DNA of 64,000 nucleotides from JAZBPO01 sp963691775 (GCA_963691775.1 OY829369.1:3968001-4032000); one strand, 5' to 3'. Positions 54,807-63,970 are shown, numbered from the stretch's first letter. Numbers and translations are program-made. Notes: generated by a model not told the origin, from the sequence alone.

Positions 54807-55505
54807 GTGAACGGTGATTTCGAAGGGTTGCACTGCGTTGTCACGGGCGGGACCGGTGCGCTTGGAACGGCTGTTGTCGCGCGTTTGGCTGATGCAGGCG
54901 CTGAGGTGCATGTGCCCTGCGTCCTAGAAGAGGAGCGGGATCGATTCGCGCTTTCGGACCATGAACGCGTGCATCTGGAATTCCCAGTCGAGCTCACAGA
55001 CGAGGGGGCGGTGGCTTCGTTCTACGAAGGGATTGAGCCGCTCTGGGCCTCCGTCCACATTGCGGGCGGTTTTGCCTTTACGCCGCTCGCTGAACTGCGT
55101 GCCGCGGACGTGGACGCGCAGATGCGGATGAACGTGTCCACCTGCCTGCTGTGCTGCCGCGAAGCGGCCCTGCGCATGCGCGATGGAGGGCGCATCGTGA
55201 ATGTTACGGCGCGCCCTGCGCTTGACGGCAGACAGGGTGCAAATCTCTCTGCCTACGCGGCTTCCAAGGCGGCGGTGGCCAATGCTACGGAGGTGCTGTC
55301 GAGCGAACTGCTCGGGGCGGGGGTGCTCGTCAATGCGATCGCGCCAAGCGTGATGGACACCCCCACGAATCGCCGTTCGATGCCGGATGCCGACTTCGGT
55401 TCCTGGGTCGCGCCGGGCGATGCCGCCGAAGTTGTTGCCTTTCTCGCATCTCCGCGCAATCGAGTCGTCAGTGGAGCCCTCGTGCCGGTCTATGGCCAGG
55501 CATGA
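54807..55505 (+). CDS. Short-chain dehydrogenase/reductase family protein, atypical catalytic Ser
   Basis: This 232-residue Rossmann-fold protein has the cofactor loop TGGTGALG (residues 13-20), structural HIAGG in place of NNAG, and the catalytic pair Tyr150 and Lys154 in AYAASKAA. The catalytic Ser is not clear: the usual N-I/V-S-S reads NVTA, with Ala135 at the likely Ser position. Activity may be altered or another residue used. GTG 54807 is preceded by GGGAGG. It follows the sulfotransferase by 16 nt and ends the run of five accessory genes. Confidence 0.83.
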   Translation: MNGDFEGLHCVVTGGTGALGTAVVARLADAGAEVHVPCVLEEERDRFALSDHERVHLEFPVELTDEGAVASFYEGIEPLWASVHIAGGFAFTPLAELRAADVDAQMRMNVSTCLLCCREAALRMRDGGRIVNVTARPALDGRQGANLSAYAASKAAVANATEVLSSELLGAGVLVNAIAPSVMDTPTNRRSMPDADFGSWVAPGDAAEVVAFLASPRNRVVSGALVPVYGQA

Positions 55506-55864
55506 GAAGCGTGGCGGTTGAGCTGCCTGGAGTGCCTTTGAGCCCTTTGCTGAGTTCACGAGCCCCGAACTTCGTTCGGCTTGATGCGCGCCACATCGTG
55601 CCTTCGGATAGGTCGGTCGTCGGCGCGTCTGTGTGTGCGGGTGCCGTGGAATCAGGGCGCCTGGTGTGTGGAACGGCGAGCGTGCCGTACAGGCGCGTCG
55701 ATTCGTGTCTGCACAGGGCCTGCGTGCCGTCGGGGTGCGTCGCTGACTGCTCCGGGGGCACCGCGCGCGAACGCGGCCGATGCTTGCATTTCGTTAGGCC
55801 TGTTGAAGCTTCGGCGTTCCCTCGGGATCTCGACCGCGAAACCTGCATCTGCCGGTCGCACCCC
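55506..55864. other. 359-nt gap between convergent SDR and aroG
   Basis: No gene, tRNA or strong terminator seen. A plus-strand frame of 139 codons (55502-55921) overlaps the aroG end, is Cys/Arg-rich without domains and is rejected as a chance ORF. The stretch may be a remnant of a lost gene. Confidence 0.55.
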
Positions 55865-56923
55865 CTAGCAGCTCCGGCGAGCACGGACCGCCGTGGCGAG
55901 CTGCTCGAGTACGCGCTCTGAATCCGACCAGTCGATGCACGCGTCGGTGATCGACTGTCCGTAGACCAGCTCGCCCCGCTTCGCGATGTCCTGGCGGCCC
56001 GCCACGAGATTGCTTTCAATCATCACGCCAGCGATGCCTCGGTCGCCTGCGGCCACCTGCTCGGCGACCACGGTGCTCACGTCGAGCTGCCGTTCGTGCT
56101 GCTTCTCGCTGTTCGCATGCGAGAAGTCGATCATCACGCCGCGCTGGTAGCCGGCTCGTTCAAGCAGGGCACGGCAGCCCGCTACGCTGTCGGCGTCGTA
56201 GTTCGTGGCGCCGCCCCCTCCCCGCAGGATCACGTGGCAGTCGTCGTTCCCTGACGTTGAGAAGATGGCCGAGCGGCCGGCTTTGGTGACGGAAAGAAAG
56301 ATGTGCGGATGATGCGCAGACTTGACCGCGTCCACGGCCACCTGGACGTCGCCGTTCGTGGAGTTCTTGAAGCCGATCGGGCATGACAGGCCGGAAGCGA
56401 GCTGGCGGTGGACCTGGCTTTCGGTCGTACGTGCACCGATCGCGCCCCAGGCGATCAGATCGCCGATGTACTGCGGTGTGATTGGATCGAGGTACTCCGT
56501 ACCCGCGGGCAACCCCTTGGACGTCACGTCCATCAGCACCCGACGTGCTACGTGCAGCCCTTCGTTGATGTCATAGCTGTTGTTGAGCTGTGGATCATTG
56601 ATCAGACCTTTCCAGCCCACCGTCGTTCGCGGCTTTTCGAAGTACACGCGCATGACCACTAGGAGGTCCTGGGCGTGGCGCTGCGCGGCGCTCGAAAGCA
56701 TGTCTGCGTACTCGCTCGCGGCTTTCGGGTCGTGGATGGAGCAGGGGCCGATGATGACCAGAAGTCGATCGTCACGCTGGTGAAGGATGTCGGAGATAGC
56801 CTGGCGCGTAGCAAAGATCAGAGCTGACGACTCGTTCGGAATCGGCAGGTCCGTCAGCAGGCGGTCGGGTGCGATCACCTCCTCCATCCCAGTGATGCGC
56901 AGATCGTCGGTCACGTACTTCAC
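55865..56923 (-). CDS. aroG: 3-deoxy-7-phosphoheptulonate (DAHP) synthase, class I
   Basis: This 352-residue enzyme is the first of the shikimate pathway: PEP plus erythrose 4-phosphate gives DAHP. The class I motifs are LVVIIGPCSIHDPKAASEYA, MRVYFEKPRTTVGWKGLIND, GTEYLDPITPQY and CPIGFKNSTNGDVQVA, then HVILRGGGGATNYDADSV and VMIDFSHANSEKQ. Metal ligands include the Cys of GPCSIHD and the His of SHAN. It may be AroF, AroG or AroH; the feedback type cannot be told. It is divergent from the HolD-like gene, with 84 bp between starts. Confidence 0.93.
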   Translation of the reverse strand: MKYVTDDLRITGMEEVIAPDRLLTDLPIPNESSALIFATRQAISDILHQRDDRLLVIIGPCSIHDPKAASEYADMLSSAAQRHAQDLLVVMRVYFEKPRTTVGWKGLINDPQLNNSYDINEGLHVARRVLMDVTSKGLPAGTEYLDPITPQYIGDLIAWGAIGARTTESQVHRQLASGLSCPIGFKNSTNGDVQVAVDAVKSAHHPHIFLSVTKAGRSAIFSTSGNDDCHVILRGGGGATNYDADSVAGCRALLERAGYQRGVMIDFSHANSEKQHERQLDVSTVVAEQVAAGDRGIAGVMIESNLVAGRQDIAKRGELVYGQSITDACIDWSDSERVLEQLATAVRARRSC

Positions 56924-57007
56924 GGCAGGTCGGTCTCGCTGGTATTCGGGCAGCGCAAGGTTACGCGGCAGGGCGGATCGGGGCGAGCACGCTGCTATCC
57001 TTAGCCG

Positions 57008-57802
57008 ATGGCCGGAACCGTCTCACAGCACAGCGATCGCCTGCGACGCCTTGCCGCAATGGGCATTGACGTCTATGTGCGTCGTGATCTGGAGACACCG
57101 GCGGAGCCGCTGAAGCAGGCCCTCGCGGGTGCGGAACCACTCGCGCCTGCGCCTTCGCTCATGGACGTGCATGACGCTTCGGCCGAGGCACCTCCGGTAG
57201 GCTCGGCTGCGCACCTGCACGCGCAGAATCGCGACGCGACTGCAGCCATCGCCGCTGACGCCGAACAACATGCCGTTCCTGCCTCCGATATTTCGACCGC
57301 GGCTGCGCCGCGAGAAGCCGTTTCCGAGACGGCGTCGCCTCCGCGATTCCGCTTACTCGCGCTCCGTTTCGGGGCCACCCTTCTCCTCGTGGATGAAATG
57401 GCTTTGCCGGAGACGCGTCGCGAGATTCAGCAGCGCCTCGGTGATCTTGTTCGTACCGCGGGGCTGCTTACCAACGGGGCGCTCGCACCGGCGCGAGCGC
57501 TGGAAGTCCAGACGTTCTTTTGGCCTCAGATCGAGGCGCAGCACGTCGATCAGTCTGCTCCGCGTGCTACGGAGGCGCTCCTCGCCTGGGTCACGCGCTG
57601 TACGGAGGACGGCGCAGGAGCACTGATCGTCGTAGATGCGCCGCCTGCTGCGATTCCCGGAGACGCAGTATCCCCGCTCGCTGCGCTCGAGACGCTTCCA
57701 ATCCGGCGTGCGCGCATCGATGCGGGGTTTCTTGCGCCGGGCGACAGCGCTGCGCAGCGCGCGGCCTGGGCTGCGCTGCAGACTCTGGCCGTGGCGTCAT
57801 GA
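57008..57802 (+). CDS. HolD-like protein (possible DNA polymerase III psi subunit)
   Basis: This 264-residue protein has a start resembling HolD: RLRRLAAMGIDVYVRRDLE (residues 11-29), like the 'L..LGI..W..R' of psi, then an Ala/Pro/Glu-rich linker of about 85 residues. A folded C-terminal part follows, with RFRLLALRFGATLLLVDEMA (113-132) and RLGDLVRTAGLL, similar in pattern to the psi Rossmann-like half. In Pseudomonas and E. coli holD or a holD-like gene precedes rimI, as here, with a 4-nt overlap. E. coli HolD is only 137 residues, so this is a long, low-similarity relative. The assignment is tentative and rests on context. Confidence 0.55.
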   Translation: MAGTVSQHSDRLRRLAAMGIDVYVRRDLETPAEPLKQALAGAEPLAPAPSLMDVHDASAEAPPVGSAAHLHAQNRDATAAIAADAEQHAVPASDISTAAAPREAVSETASPPRFRLLALRFGATLLLVDEMALPETRREIQQRLGDLVRTAGLLTNGALAPARALEVQTFFWPQIEAQHVDQSAPRATEALLAWVTRCTEDGAGALIVVDAPPAAIPGDAVSPLAALETLPIRRARIDAGFLAPGDSAAQRAAWAALQTLAVAS

Positions 57803-58269
57803 ACGAAGTGCAACGCGCAGCCCTCGAGCCGCAGCTGCGCGCCATGGCCATGGAAGACCTCTCCTCGGTCATGCGCAACGAGATACGCGCCTATGCCTTC
57901 CCCTGGACGCCCGGCCAGGTCGCGGATTCCATTTCCGGCCGCGATCTATGCCGCGTGGTCTGTGAGGGCGAGGTAATCGTAGGTCATGGCATCGCGAGTA
58001 TCGGAGCGGGCGAGGCGCATCTGCTGAACGTTTGCATCTCCCGCGACCGGCAGGGCCGCGGCTATGGCCATTACCTTTTGCATGGCCTGCTCGAGGAGCT
58101 CCGGCAGTTGGAGACGCAGACCGTATTTCTCGAAGTTCGGGTCTCAAACATGCCGGCGATTCGTTTGTACGAGCGGGCGGGCTTCGTCGAGGTCGGTTTA
58201 CGCCCGAACTATTACCCTTCTGAACAGGGGCACGAGCACGCTTGCGTCATGGCACTGGAACTCATTTGA
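57799..58269 (+). CDS. rimI: Ribosomal protein S18-alanine N-acetyltransferase
   Basis: This 156-residue GNAT enzyme acetylates the N terminus of S18. The acetyl-CoA loop is RDRQGRGYGHYLLHGLLEE, the family catalytic segment is LEVRVSNMPAIRLYERAGF, and VGLRPNYYPSE follows. The N-terminal AMAMEDLSSVMRNEIRAYAF matches RimI. ATG 57799 overlaps the upstream stop by 4 nt (ATGA). It lies 85 nt before prfC. Confidence 0.9.
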   Translation: MNEVQRAALEPQLRAMAMEDLSSVMRNEIRAYAFPWTPGQVADSISGRDLCRVVCEGEVIVGHGIASIGAGEAHLLNVCISRDRQGRGYGHYLLHGLLEELRQLETQTVFLEVRVSNMPAIRLYERAGFVEVGLRPNYYPSEQGHEHACVMALELI

Positions 58270-58354
58270 TGCATTGAATCTTGCGTCGTTGCCGGGACAG
58301 CGCCGACCTGCATCGCTATCATCCCGCGCCTTCTGTGACGCTCCGGATTGTCCG

Positions 58355-59935
58355 ATGCCCCAAGCCCATCCCGAAGTCGATCGTCGCCGGACATTCGCGA
58401 TCATTTCGCATCCGGACGCGGGTAAGACAACGATTACCGAGAAGCTCCTGTTGTTCGGGGGCGCGATTCAGCTCGCTGGCACCGTGAAGTCGCGGAAGTC
58501 CGATCGCCATGCCACATCCGATTGGATGGCCATGGAAAAGGAGCGGGGTATCTCCGTGACCACGTCGGTCATGCAGTTCCCGTTCTCCGAGCGGATCGTC
58601 AATCTGCTCGACACGCCCGGGCATGAGGACTTTTCGGAGGACACGTATCGGACGCTTACAGCGGTTGATTCGGCGCTCATGGTCATCGACGGCGCGAAGG
58701 GCGTGGAGCCGAGGACCATCAAACTCATGGAGGTGTGCCGCTTACGCGATACGCCGATCCTTACCTTTATCAACAAACTCGACCGCGAGATTCGTGATCC
58801 TATCGAGGTCCTCGATGAGATCGAGTCGGTGCTCTCGATCGAATGCGCGCCGGTGACCTGGCCTATCGGCATGGGTAGGCACTTCCGAGGTGTCTACCAT
58901 CTGCTCACGGATACCTTGCACCTCTACACCCAGGGTCAGGGCGATCGAGTACCAGATGACGCGCGCATCGTCGGTCTGGACAGCCCTGAGGTGGACGAAG
59001 CTCTCGGCATGCAGGCCGATGAGCTGCGAGACGAAATCGAGCTCGTTCGAGGGGCGTCACACAGCTTTGATCTGGAGGCGTTCCTGGGCGGTCGTCAAAC
59101 GCCCGTTTTCTTCGGCACCGCCATGGGCAACTTCGGCGTGCGGGAGATGCTCACGGGCCTCGTCGAGTGGGCTCCGGCACCAGCGCCACGGGAAATAGAA
59201 GAAGGAGAGGTCAGCCCTCAAGACAGGGCGTTTTCGGGCTTCGTGTTCAAGATTCAGGCGAACATGGATCCGAAGCATCGCGACAGGGTCGCGTTCATGC
59301 GCGTGTGCTCCGGCAAGTATCGGCACAACATGAAGATGCGCCACGTTCGGGTCGGCAAGGATGTCCGCATCGCCGATGCTGTCACCTTCATGGCCGGAGA
59401 TCGCGTTCAGGCGGAAGAAGCGTTTCCCGGCGACATCATTGGTCTGCATAACCACGGGACCATCCAGATCGGCGACACCTTCACCGAAGGCGCCGAGTTG
59501 AAGTTTCGAGGCATACCCAACTTCGCTCCGGAGCTCTTCAGGCGGGTGCGCTCCCGTGATCCATTGCGTTCCAAGCAGCTGGAGAAGGGCCTTACGCAGC
59601 TCGCTGAGGAAGGCGCCATGCAGGTGTTTCGGCCCCTCGACCGCAATGAATTGATCGTCGGCGCCGTCGGAACGCTCCAGTTCGACGTGGTCGCCTTCCG
59701 GCTCAAGGACGAATACAAGGCAGACTGCATCTACGAACCTACTGACGTGTTCACGGCGCGCTGGGTCGAGGCGGATGACCCTCGTGAACTCGACGCCTTC
59801 CGCAAGAAGGTGCGCGAGCACCTCGCCCTTGACGGCGGCGACACGCTGACCTATCTCGCGCGCAGTCGCGCCAATTTGCAGCTGGTGCAGGAGCGCTACC
59901 CAGACGTGCGCTTTCGCGCGACGCGGGAGCACTGA
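58355..59935 (+). CDS. prfC: Peptide chain release factor 3
   Basis: This 526-residue GTPase recycles RF1/RF2 from the ribosome. G motifs: HPDAGKTTITEKLLLFGG (G1), KERGISVTTSVMQF (G2), DTPGHEDFSEDTYRTL (G3), NKLDR (G4). RF3-specific segments are AGTVKSRKSDRHATSDWM, HRDRVAFMRVCSGKY and EEGAMQVFRP. ATG 58355 gives MPQAHPEVDRRRTFAIISHP; an upstream frame extends antisense to nothing sensible. It is followed after 1 nt by the sirB1 gene. Confidence 0.96.
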   Translation: MPQAHPEVDRRRTFAIISHPDAGKTTITEKLLLFGGAIQLAGTVKSRKSDRHATSDWMAMEKERGISVTTSVMQFPFSERIVNLLDTPGHEDFSEDTYRTLTAVDSALMVIDGAKGVEPRTIKLMEVCRLRDTPILTFINKLDREIRDPIEVLDEIESVLSIECAPVTWPIGMGRHFRGVYHLLTDTLHLYTQGQGDRVPDDARIVGLDSPEVDEALGMQADELRDEIELVRGASHSFDLEAFLGGRQTPVFFGTAMGNFGVREMLTGLVEWAPAPAPREIEEGEVSPQDRAFSGFVFKIQANMDPKHRDRVAFMRVCSGKYRHNMKMRHVRVGKDVRIADAVTFMAGDRVQAEEAFPGDIIGLHNHGTIQIGDTFTEGAELKFRGIPNFAPELFRRVRSRDPLRSKQLEKGLTQLAEEGAMQVFRPLDRNELIVGAVGTLQFDVVAFRLKDEYKADCIYEPTDVFTARWVEADDPRELDAFRKKVREHLALDGGDTLTYLARSRANLQLVQERYPDVRFRATREH

Positions 59936-59936
59936 A

Positions 59937-60776
59937 GTGAGTGAAGCGGCCCTGCGCGCCGATCTTGCTGCCTTCGCCGGGAAGTCGCCGGAGGCGAGCT
60001 TCCTCGATGCGGCGCTCCTGATTGCGCGCACGCTCGACCCGGACATCGATACAGGAGCCGTCGACGCCGAGTTGGAGGGGCTTGCGGTGGGTGCCATGTC
60101 GGCCGTTTCGGCGGCTGCGCCTCTTTCTGAGCGAGTGGCCGCACTGTGTGCGTTCCTCGCCGGGGCATGCGGCTTTGGCGGAGACCCGGAGCGCTACTAC
60201 GAGATCGACAACAGCCGTATCGACCAGGTGCTGAAGACGCACCGCGGGTTGCCGATCACGCTTGCCGTAATCTACGTCGAAGTGGGCAGGCGTTTTGGTC
60301 TCAACGTTGCGGGCGTCAACTTTCCCGGCCACTTCCTGGTCCGCTTTGCGGATGATTCAGGCACCGTGCTCGTTGACCCGTTCGCCGGTAAATGCCTCGA
60401 TGCGCATGGGTGCCTTCGCCTGCTGAAGGCGACGCAGGGGGCGCACGCCGAGCTCGAAGACGCACACTTTGCGCCTGCCAGCGCGCAGAGCGTGCTCGTT
60501 CGCATGCTCAACAATCTGAAGCAGCTCGCCCTCGGCGAGTCTCGCCATGCCGATGCGCTCCGGTTCTCTGAATTCATATTGCTCGCTGCACCGGAGTTGG
60601 TTTTCGAGCACGGCGATCGGGCGGCGCTCTATGAACGGCTGGGGCAGCCTGAGCTGGCGCTCCTGGAACTTACGGCGCTCCGACCGCACTTGAGCGACGT
60701 GCGCGCGCAGACGCGCCTCGAGGAGGAAGTTCGGCGTCTAACCGCGCTGGCGCGCAAATCGCGCATCGTGCACTGA
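59937..60776 (+). CDS. sirB1: SirB1-family transglutaminase-like protein
   Basis: This 279-residue protein has the SirB1 pattern: FLAGACGFGGDPERYYEIDN, SRIDQVLKTHRGLPITLAVI, YVEVGRRFGLNVAGVNFPGH and FLVRFADDSGTVLVDPFAGK. It ends with two TPR-like helices (LVRMLNNLKQLALGESRHA and YERLGQPELALLELTALRP). The active-site Cys of true transglutaminases is not obvious. Family function is unsettled, and a link to prfC is by neighbourhood only. GTG 59937 lies one base after the prfC stop. It converges with fabY. Confidence 0.85.
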   Translation: MSEAALRADLAAFAGKSPEASFLDAALLIARTLDPDIDTGAVDAELEGLAVGAMSAVSAAAPLSERVAALCAFLAGACGFGGDPERYYEIDNSRIDQVLKTHRGLPITLAVIYVEVGRRFGLNVAGVNFPGHFLVRFADDSGTVLVDPFAGKCLDAHGCLRLLKATQGAHAELEDAHFAPASAQSVLVRMLNNLKQLALGESRHADALRFSEFILLAAPELVFEHGDRAALYERLGQPELALLELTALRPHLSDVRAQTRLEEEVRRLTALARKSRIVH

Positions 60777-60822
60777 GCCGGCCGACGCGGAGCCAGCCCG
60801 TCCCGGTCGGCGCCGTCACGGA

Positions 60823-62688
60823 TCAGTCGGTCATGTCCGACCAGGGATTCTCTGGGTCGAGCGAGATCGGTTGCTCGAAACCCGGTATGCGCATGCCGCT
60901 CGCGTCGATGGTGAGATCGGGCCCGTCCAGCACGCCTTCGCCGAATCGGTAGATGGGCTTCTCCTCGCCGTGGGTCATGCGTAAGTCGTAGTCCGCGATC
61001 GCTTCCTGCACGCCTTCGTTGGCATGAGCCCAGGCGCGCTTCGCGGCGTTGCCGTGGCGGCGTTCCAGCATGCGCACAGTGACGTCTGGCGAGAGCACCA
61101 CGCCGGTGGCGTTGTTGCCGCCGAAGCCCTTGGAATTGAGGAACGCAACGTCTAGCGCGCCTGCTTCGAGGTGTTCCATGGGAAACTCGACGTTGTCCGT
61201 GTGCACGTCGTCGGCAATGTGATCGATCGTGCGAATCCCGGGTATGAGCCCATAGGCGAAGCTCCCAAGCGCAGCTGCAAGCTGATCGCCTGAGGCGGGT
61301 GCGAGCGAGTGGCCGAGATAGGCCTTGATGGCGGTAACCGTCCAGGCATCAATACCGAAGGTCTTCGCCATCTCGCTCATGATGTGCGACTCGGTGACCC
61401 GGTTCTGCGGCGTTCCCGTACCGTGGGCATGCATGTAGCTGCGCTGGCGTAGCGACTCTTCACCGAGCATCGCGCGCACGCTCGCGAGGGCCTTGCCGAC
61501 GGTCACATAGTTTCCGATACCCGGTCCTGGGATGGATTTCTTGAAGCCATCTGCATTGATGAACACCTCCGGAACGGCGCCGAGGATGTCGGCCCCGAGT
61601 TCGAATGCGAGCGCATCGTCCATCAGCACCGAGAACACGGACGATTCGGACAGCGTGAAGCCGCAGTTGCTGGAGAACGGGCGGCAGGCGCGGCGGTGGT
61701 CGGCTTCATCATTGCGACCGTCGAGGGCCATGAGGCCTTCGTCTTCCGCGAGTGCTCCCATAGTGCGGTAGCCCTCGATGATCTCGGGCGTGATCGGTGC
61801 TTCCGTACCGCCAACGAAGACGATGCGGCGACGGCCGGCGCGAATGTCTTCGACGCCTTGGCGTAGATTGTAGAGGTAGCTTGCGCAGGCGCCGATGTTC
61901 GTGCCGGTCGAGCCCACCGACCCCAGAACGTACGCATTCACGAAATCGGCAGGCATCTGTGGCAGACCGAGCGGAAGCTGCTTTGCGGTCGCGCGTTTGC
62001 CGACGAGCTGGGCCTGCATCATGCCGCCGTAGCCATTGGGGTCGAGCTGGCTCATGCCGCTTCCGGCGTACACCGCGATTTCGTCAGGCGCCACCGCGTT
62101 GCGCATGAGGTCCCAGGGCAGGCCGGTGGACCCAAGGGCGTCGGATGCTCCGTACACAGCAAGCGCGAGGCCACGGGGATGGCTGCGGGACTGGTACAGG
62201 CGTTCAGGCGCGAAGCCGCTTGGTAACTGGCCGGCCGACTGCACGCGCGAGCGCCGTGTCGTCGGGAGATACAGGTCGATTTCCGGCGGCGCCTCAATGA
62301 GGACGTTGTCGGCGTCGCCTGGAATCTCGCTCACGCGCCATCCCGCGGGGAGCGTGTCCGGCAAGCTCTTGCGGCGCGTGCGAAAGCGGTGGGCCGCTCC
62401 GTCGAGGCTCTGCATCTGCAGATTGCGGTTGGCGGGAATTGCGTCCGCGTCGAACAGATTACCTTCGAGTTTACGCACCAGCGTGCCGTCAACGATCTGC
62501 GCGCGCAGGGCCTCGTCCGGATCTTCGCCGGGCGTGATCAGGCCCATCATGGAACCGAGGGCACGCCATGTGGGCGCAGCATCAGCTTCGGACAGCGCAT
62601 CGATGACCATGCGTCGATAGGCATGATGCGCTGACAGGCGGCCGGCGGGGTTCACGCCGCCAAGGCCGACGATTACGGGTAGCCGCAA
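60823..62688 (-). CDS. fabY: Beta-ketoacyl-ACP synthase FabY (KAS I/II-like initiator)
   Basis: This protein of about 621 residues aligns along its length with Pseudomonas FabY, which starts fatty-acid synthesis by condensing acetyl-CoA with malonyl-ACP. Signatures are RLPVIVGLGGVNPAGR, SAGQLPSGFAPERLYQSR, the active-site Cys in GSTGTNIGACASYLYN, SSNCGFTLSESSVFSVLMDD, HAHGTGTPQNRVTES, KAYLGHSLAPASGDQL and NSKGFGGNNATGVVLSP. I place the start at TTG 62688: GGAGAG stands at the right distance upstream, and the residues after it match the Pseudomonas N terminus. A GTG at 62730 and an ATG at 62916 are longer alternatives. Confidence 0.93.
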   Translation of the reverse strand: MRLPVIVGLGGVNPAGRLSAHHAYRRMVIDALSEADAAPTWRALGSMMGLITPGEDPDEALRAQIVDGTLVRKLEGNLFDADAIPANRNLQMQSLDGAAHRFRTRRKSLPDTLPAGWRVSEIPGDADNVLIEAPPEIDLYLPTTRRSRVQSAGQLPSGFAPERLYQSRSHPRGLALAVYGASDALGSTGLPWDLMRNAVAPDEIAVYAGSGMSQLDPNGYGGMMQAQLVGKRATAKQLPLGLPQMPADFVNAYVLGSVGSTGTNIGACASYLYNLRQGVEDIRAGRRRIVFVGGTEAPITPEIIEGYRTMGALAEDEGLMALDGRNDEADHRRACRPFSSNCGFTLSESSVFSVLMDDALAFELGADILGAVPEVFINADGFKKSIPGPGIGNYVTVGKALASVRAMLGEESLRQRSYMHAHGTGTPQNRVTESHIMSEMAKTFGIDAWTVTAIKAYLGHSLAPASGDQLAAALGSFAYGLIPGIRTIDHIADDVHTDNVEFPMEHLEAGALDVAFLNSKGFGGNNATGVVLSPDVTVRMLERRHGNAAKRAWAHANEGVQEAIADYDLRMTHGEEKPIYRFGEGVLDGPDLTIDASGMRIPGFEQPISLDPENPWSDMTD

Positions 62689-62785
62689 GGTGATCTCTCC
62701 ATCACGTAGCGGTGTTTCGGGGATGCGCACGAGTGTAATCGCCCGACGCGTCCCGGCGCCACAACGCGCCGGAACATCCCACCCC

Positions 62786-63970
62786 TCAGATGCTCCGCTC
62801 GATGGCCACGGCCGTAGCTTCTCCGCCACCGATGCACAGGGCGGCGATGCCGCGCTTCCCGCCACGTGCTTCGAGCGCGTGCAATAGCGTAACGATGATC
62901 CGGGCACCCGATGCACCGATGGGATGTCCGAGCGCGCAGGCGCCTCCGTTTACGTTCACTTTCTCCGGGTCGAGTCCCAGCGTGCGAGTCGCAAGCATCG
63001 TGACCATTGCAAAGGCCTCGTTGATCTCGAACAGATCGACCTCCTCCTTTGCCCATCCGGTTCTATCAAGGAGCTTTTCGATGGCGCCGATGGGCGCGAG
63101 CGTGAAGGTCTCCGGTGCCTGAGAGTGGGTCGCGTGGGCCACGATACGAGCGCGAATCGGGAGCGTGTCGCGCGCGGCGACGTCGGCCCGCGTCAGAACC
63201 AGCGCGGCGGCGCCATCTGAGATGGAGCTCGAGTTGGCGGCCGTCACTGTGCCATTGGCCTTGAAGGCCGGCCGCAGCTTGGGGATTTTCGTCGGATCTG
63301 CGTTGGCGGGCTGCTCGTCGGCGCTGACTTCCGTTTCACCCTTGCGCGTCCTGACTATGATCGGTGTGAGCTCGGCGTCGAATGCGCCGTTCTGCTGGGC
63401 GCGGCGCGCGCGTTCTAGTGAGGTGGTCGCAAACTGGTCCATTTCCGCGCGGGTGATCTGATGCGCGTCGGCGGTGTCCTGGGCGAAGGTGCCCATTGCT
63501 CGTCCGGTGTCGGCGTCTTCGAGACCATCGGTGAACATGGAGTCGAGCATCTCGCCGTGACCCATGCGCTGACCAGCGCGCGCCCCGGCGAGCAGATAGG
63601 GCGCATTCGTCATGCTCTCCATGCCGCCGGCGACCATGACGTTGTTCGTGCCTGCGCGAATGGCGTCCGCTGCGATCATGGCGGCCTTCATGCCGGATCC
63701 GCATACCTTGTTGATGGTCACGGCGCCGGTGGCGTCGGGCAAACCGGCCTTCCGCATGGCCTGGCGTGCGGGCGCCTGGCGCAAACCGGCGGGCAGTACG
63801 CAGCCCATGACGACTTCATCCACCTGCTCGGTTGGAACGCCTGCTCTGCGCAGAGCCTCGGCGATTGCGGTCGCGCCAAGCTCGGTGCTGGCTACGGGCG
63901 AGAGTGCTCCCTGGAAGCCGCCCATCGGCGTCCGTGCGGCGCCGACGATTACCACGTCGTTGTCGTTCAC
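62786..63970 (-). CDS. Acetyl-CoA acetyltransferase (thiolase)
   Basis: This 394-residue biosynthetic-type thiolase condenses two acetyl-CoA to acetoacetyl-CoA, or the reverse. The catalytic residues are Cys90 in TINKVCGSGMKA, His349 in GACALGHPIGASGAR and Cys379 in AALCIGGGEA. The intact motif VDLFEINEAFAMV is also diagnostic. Its length is that of PhaA/AtoB. A purine-rich ribosome site (CAGGAGGAACGG) precedes ATG 63970. It lies upstream of fabY on the same strand, with about 100 nt between them, so a shared transcript is possible. Confidence 0.92.
   Translation of the reverse strand: MNDNDVVIVGAARTPMGGFQGALSPVASTELGATAIAEALRRAGVPTEQVDEVVMGCVLPAGLRQAPARQAMRKAGLPDATGAVTINKVCGSGMKAAMIAADAIRAGTNNVMVAGGMESMTNAPYLLAGARAGQRMGHGEMLDSMFTDGLEDADTGRAMGTFAQDTADAHQITRAEMDQFATTSLERARRAQQNGAFDAELTPIIVRTRKGETEVSADEQPANADPTKIPKLRPAFKANGTVTAANSSSISDGAAALVLTRADVAARDTLPIRARIVAHATHSQAPETFTLAPIGAIEKLLDRTGWAKEEVDLFEINEAFAMVTMLATRTLGLDPEKVNVNGGACALGHPIGASGARIIVTLLHALEARGGKRGIAALCIGGGEATAVAIERSI

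Noticed and set aside
55502..55921. A 139-codon plus-strand frame after the SDR
   Set aside because: No domain, no ribosome site, Cys/Arg-rich composition, and overlaps the end of aroG.
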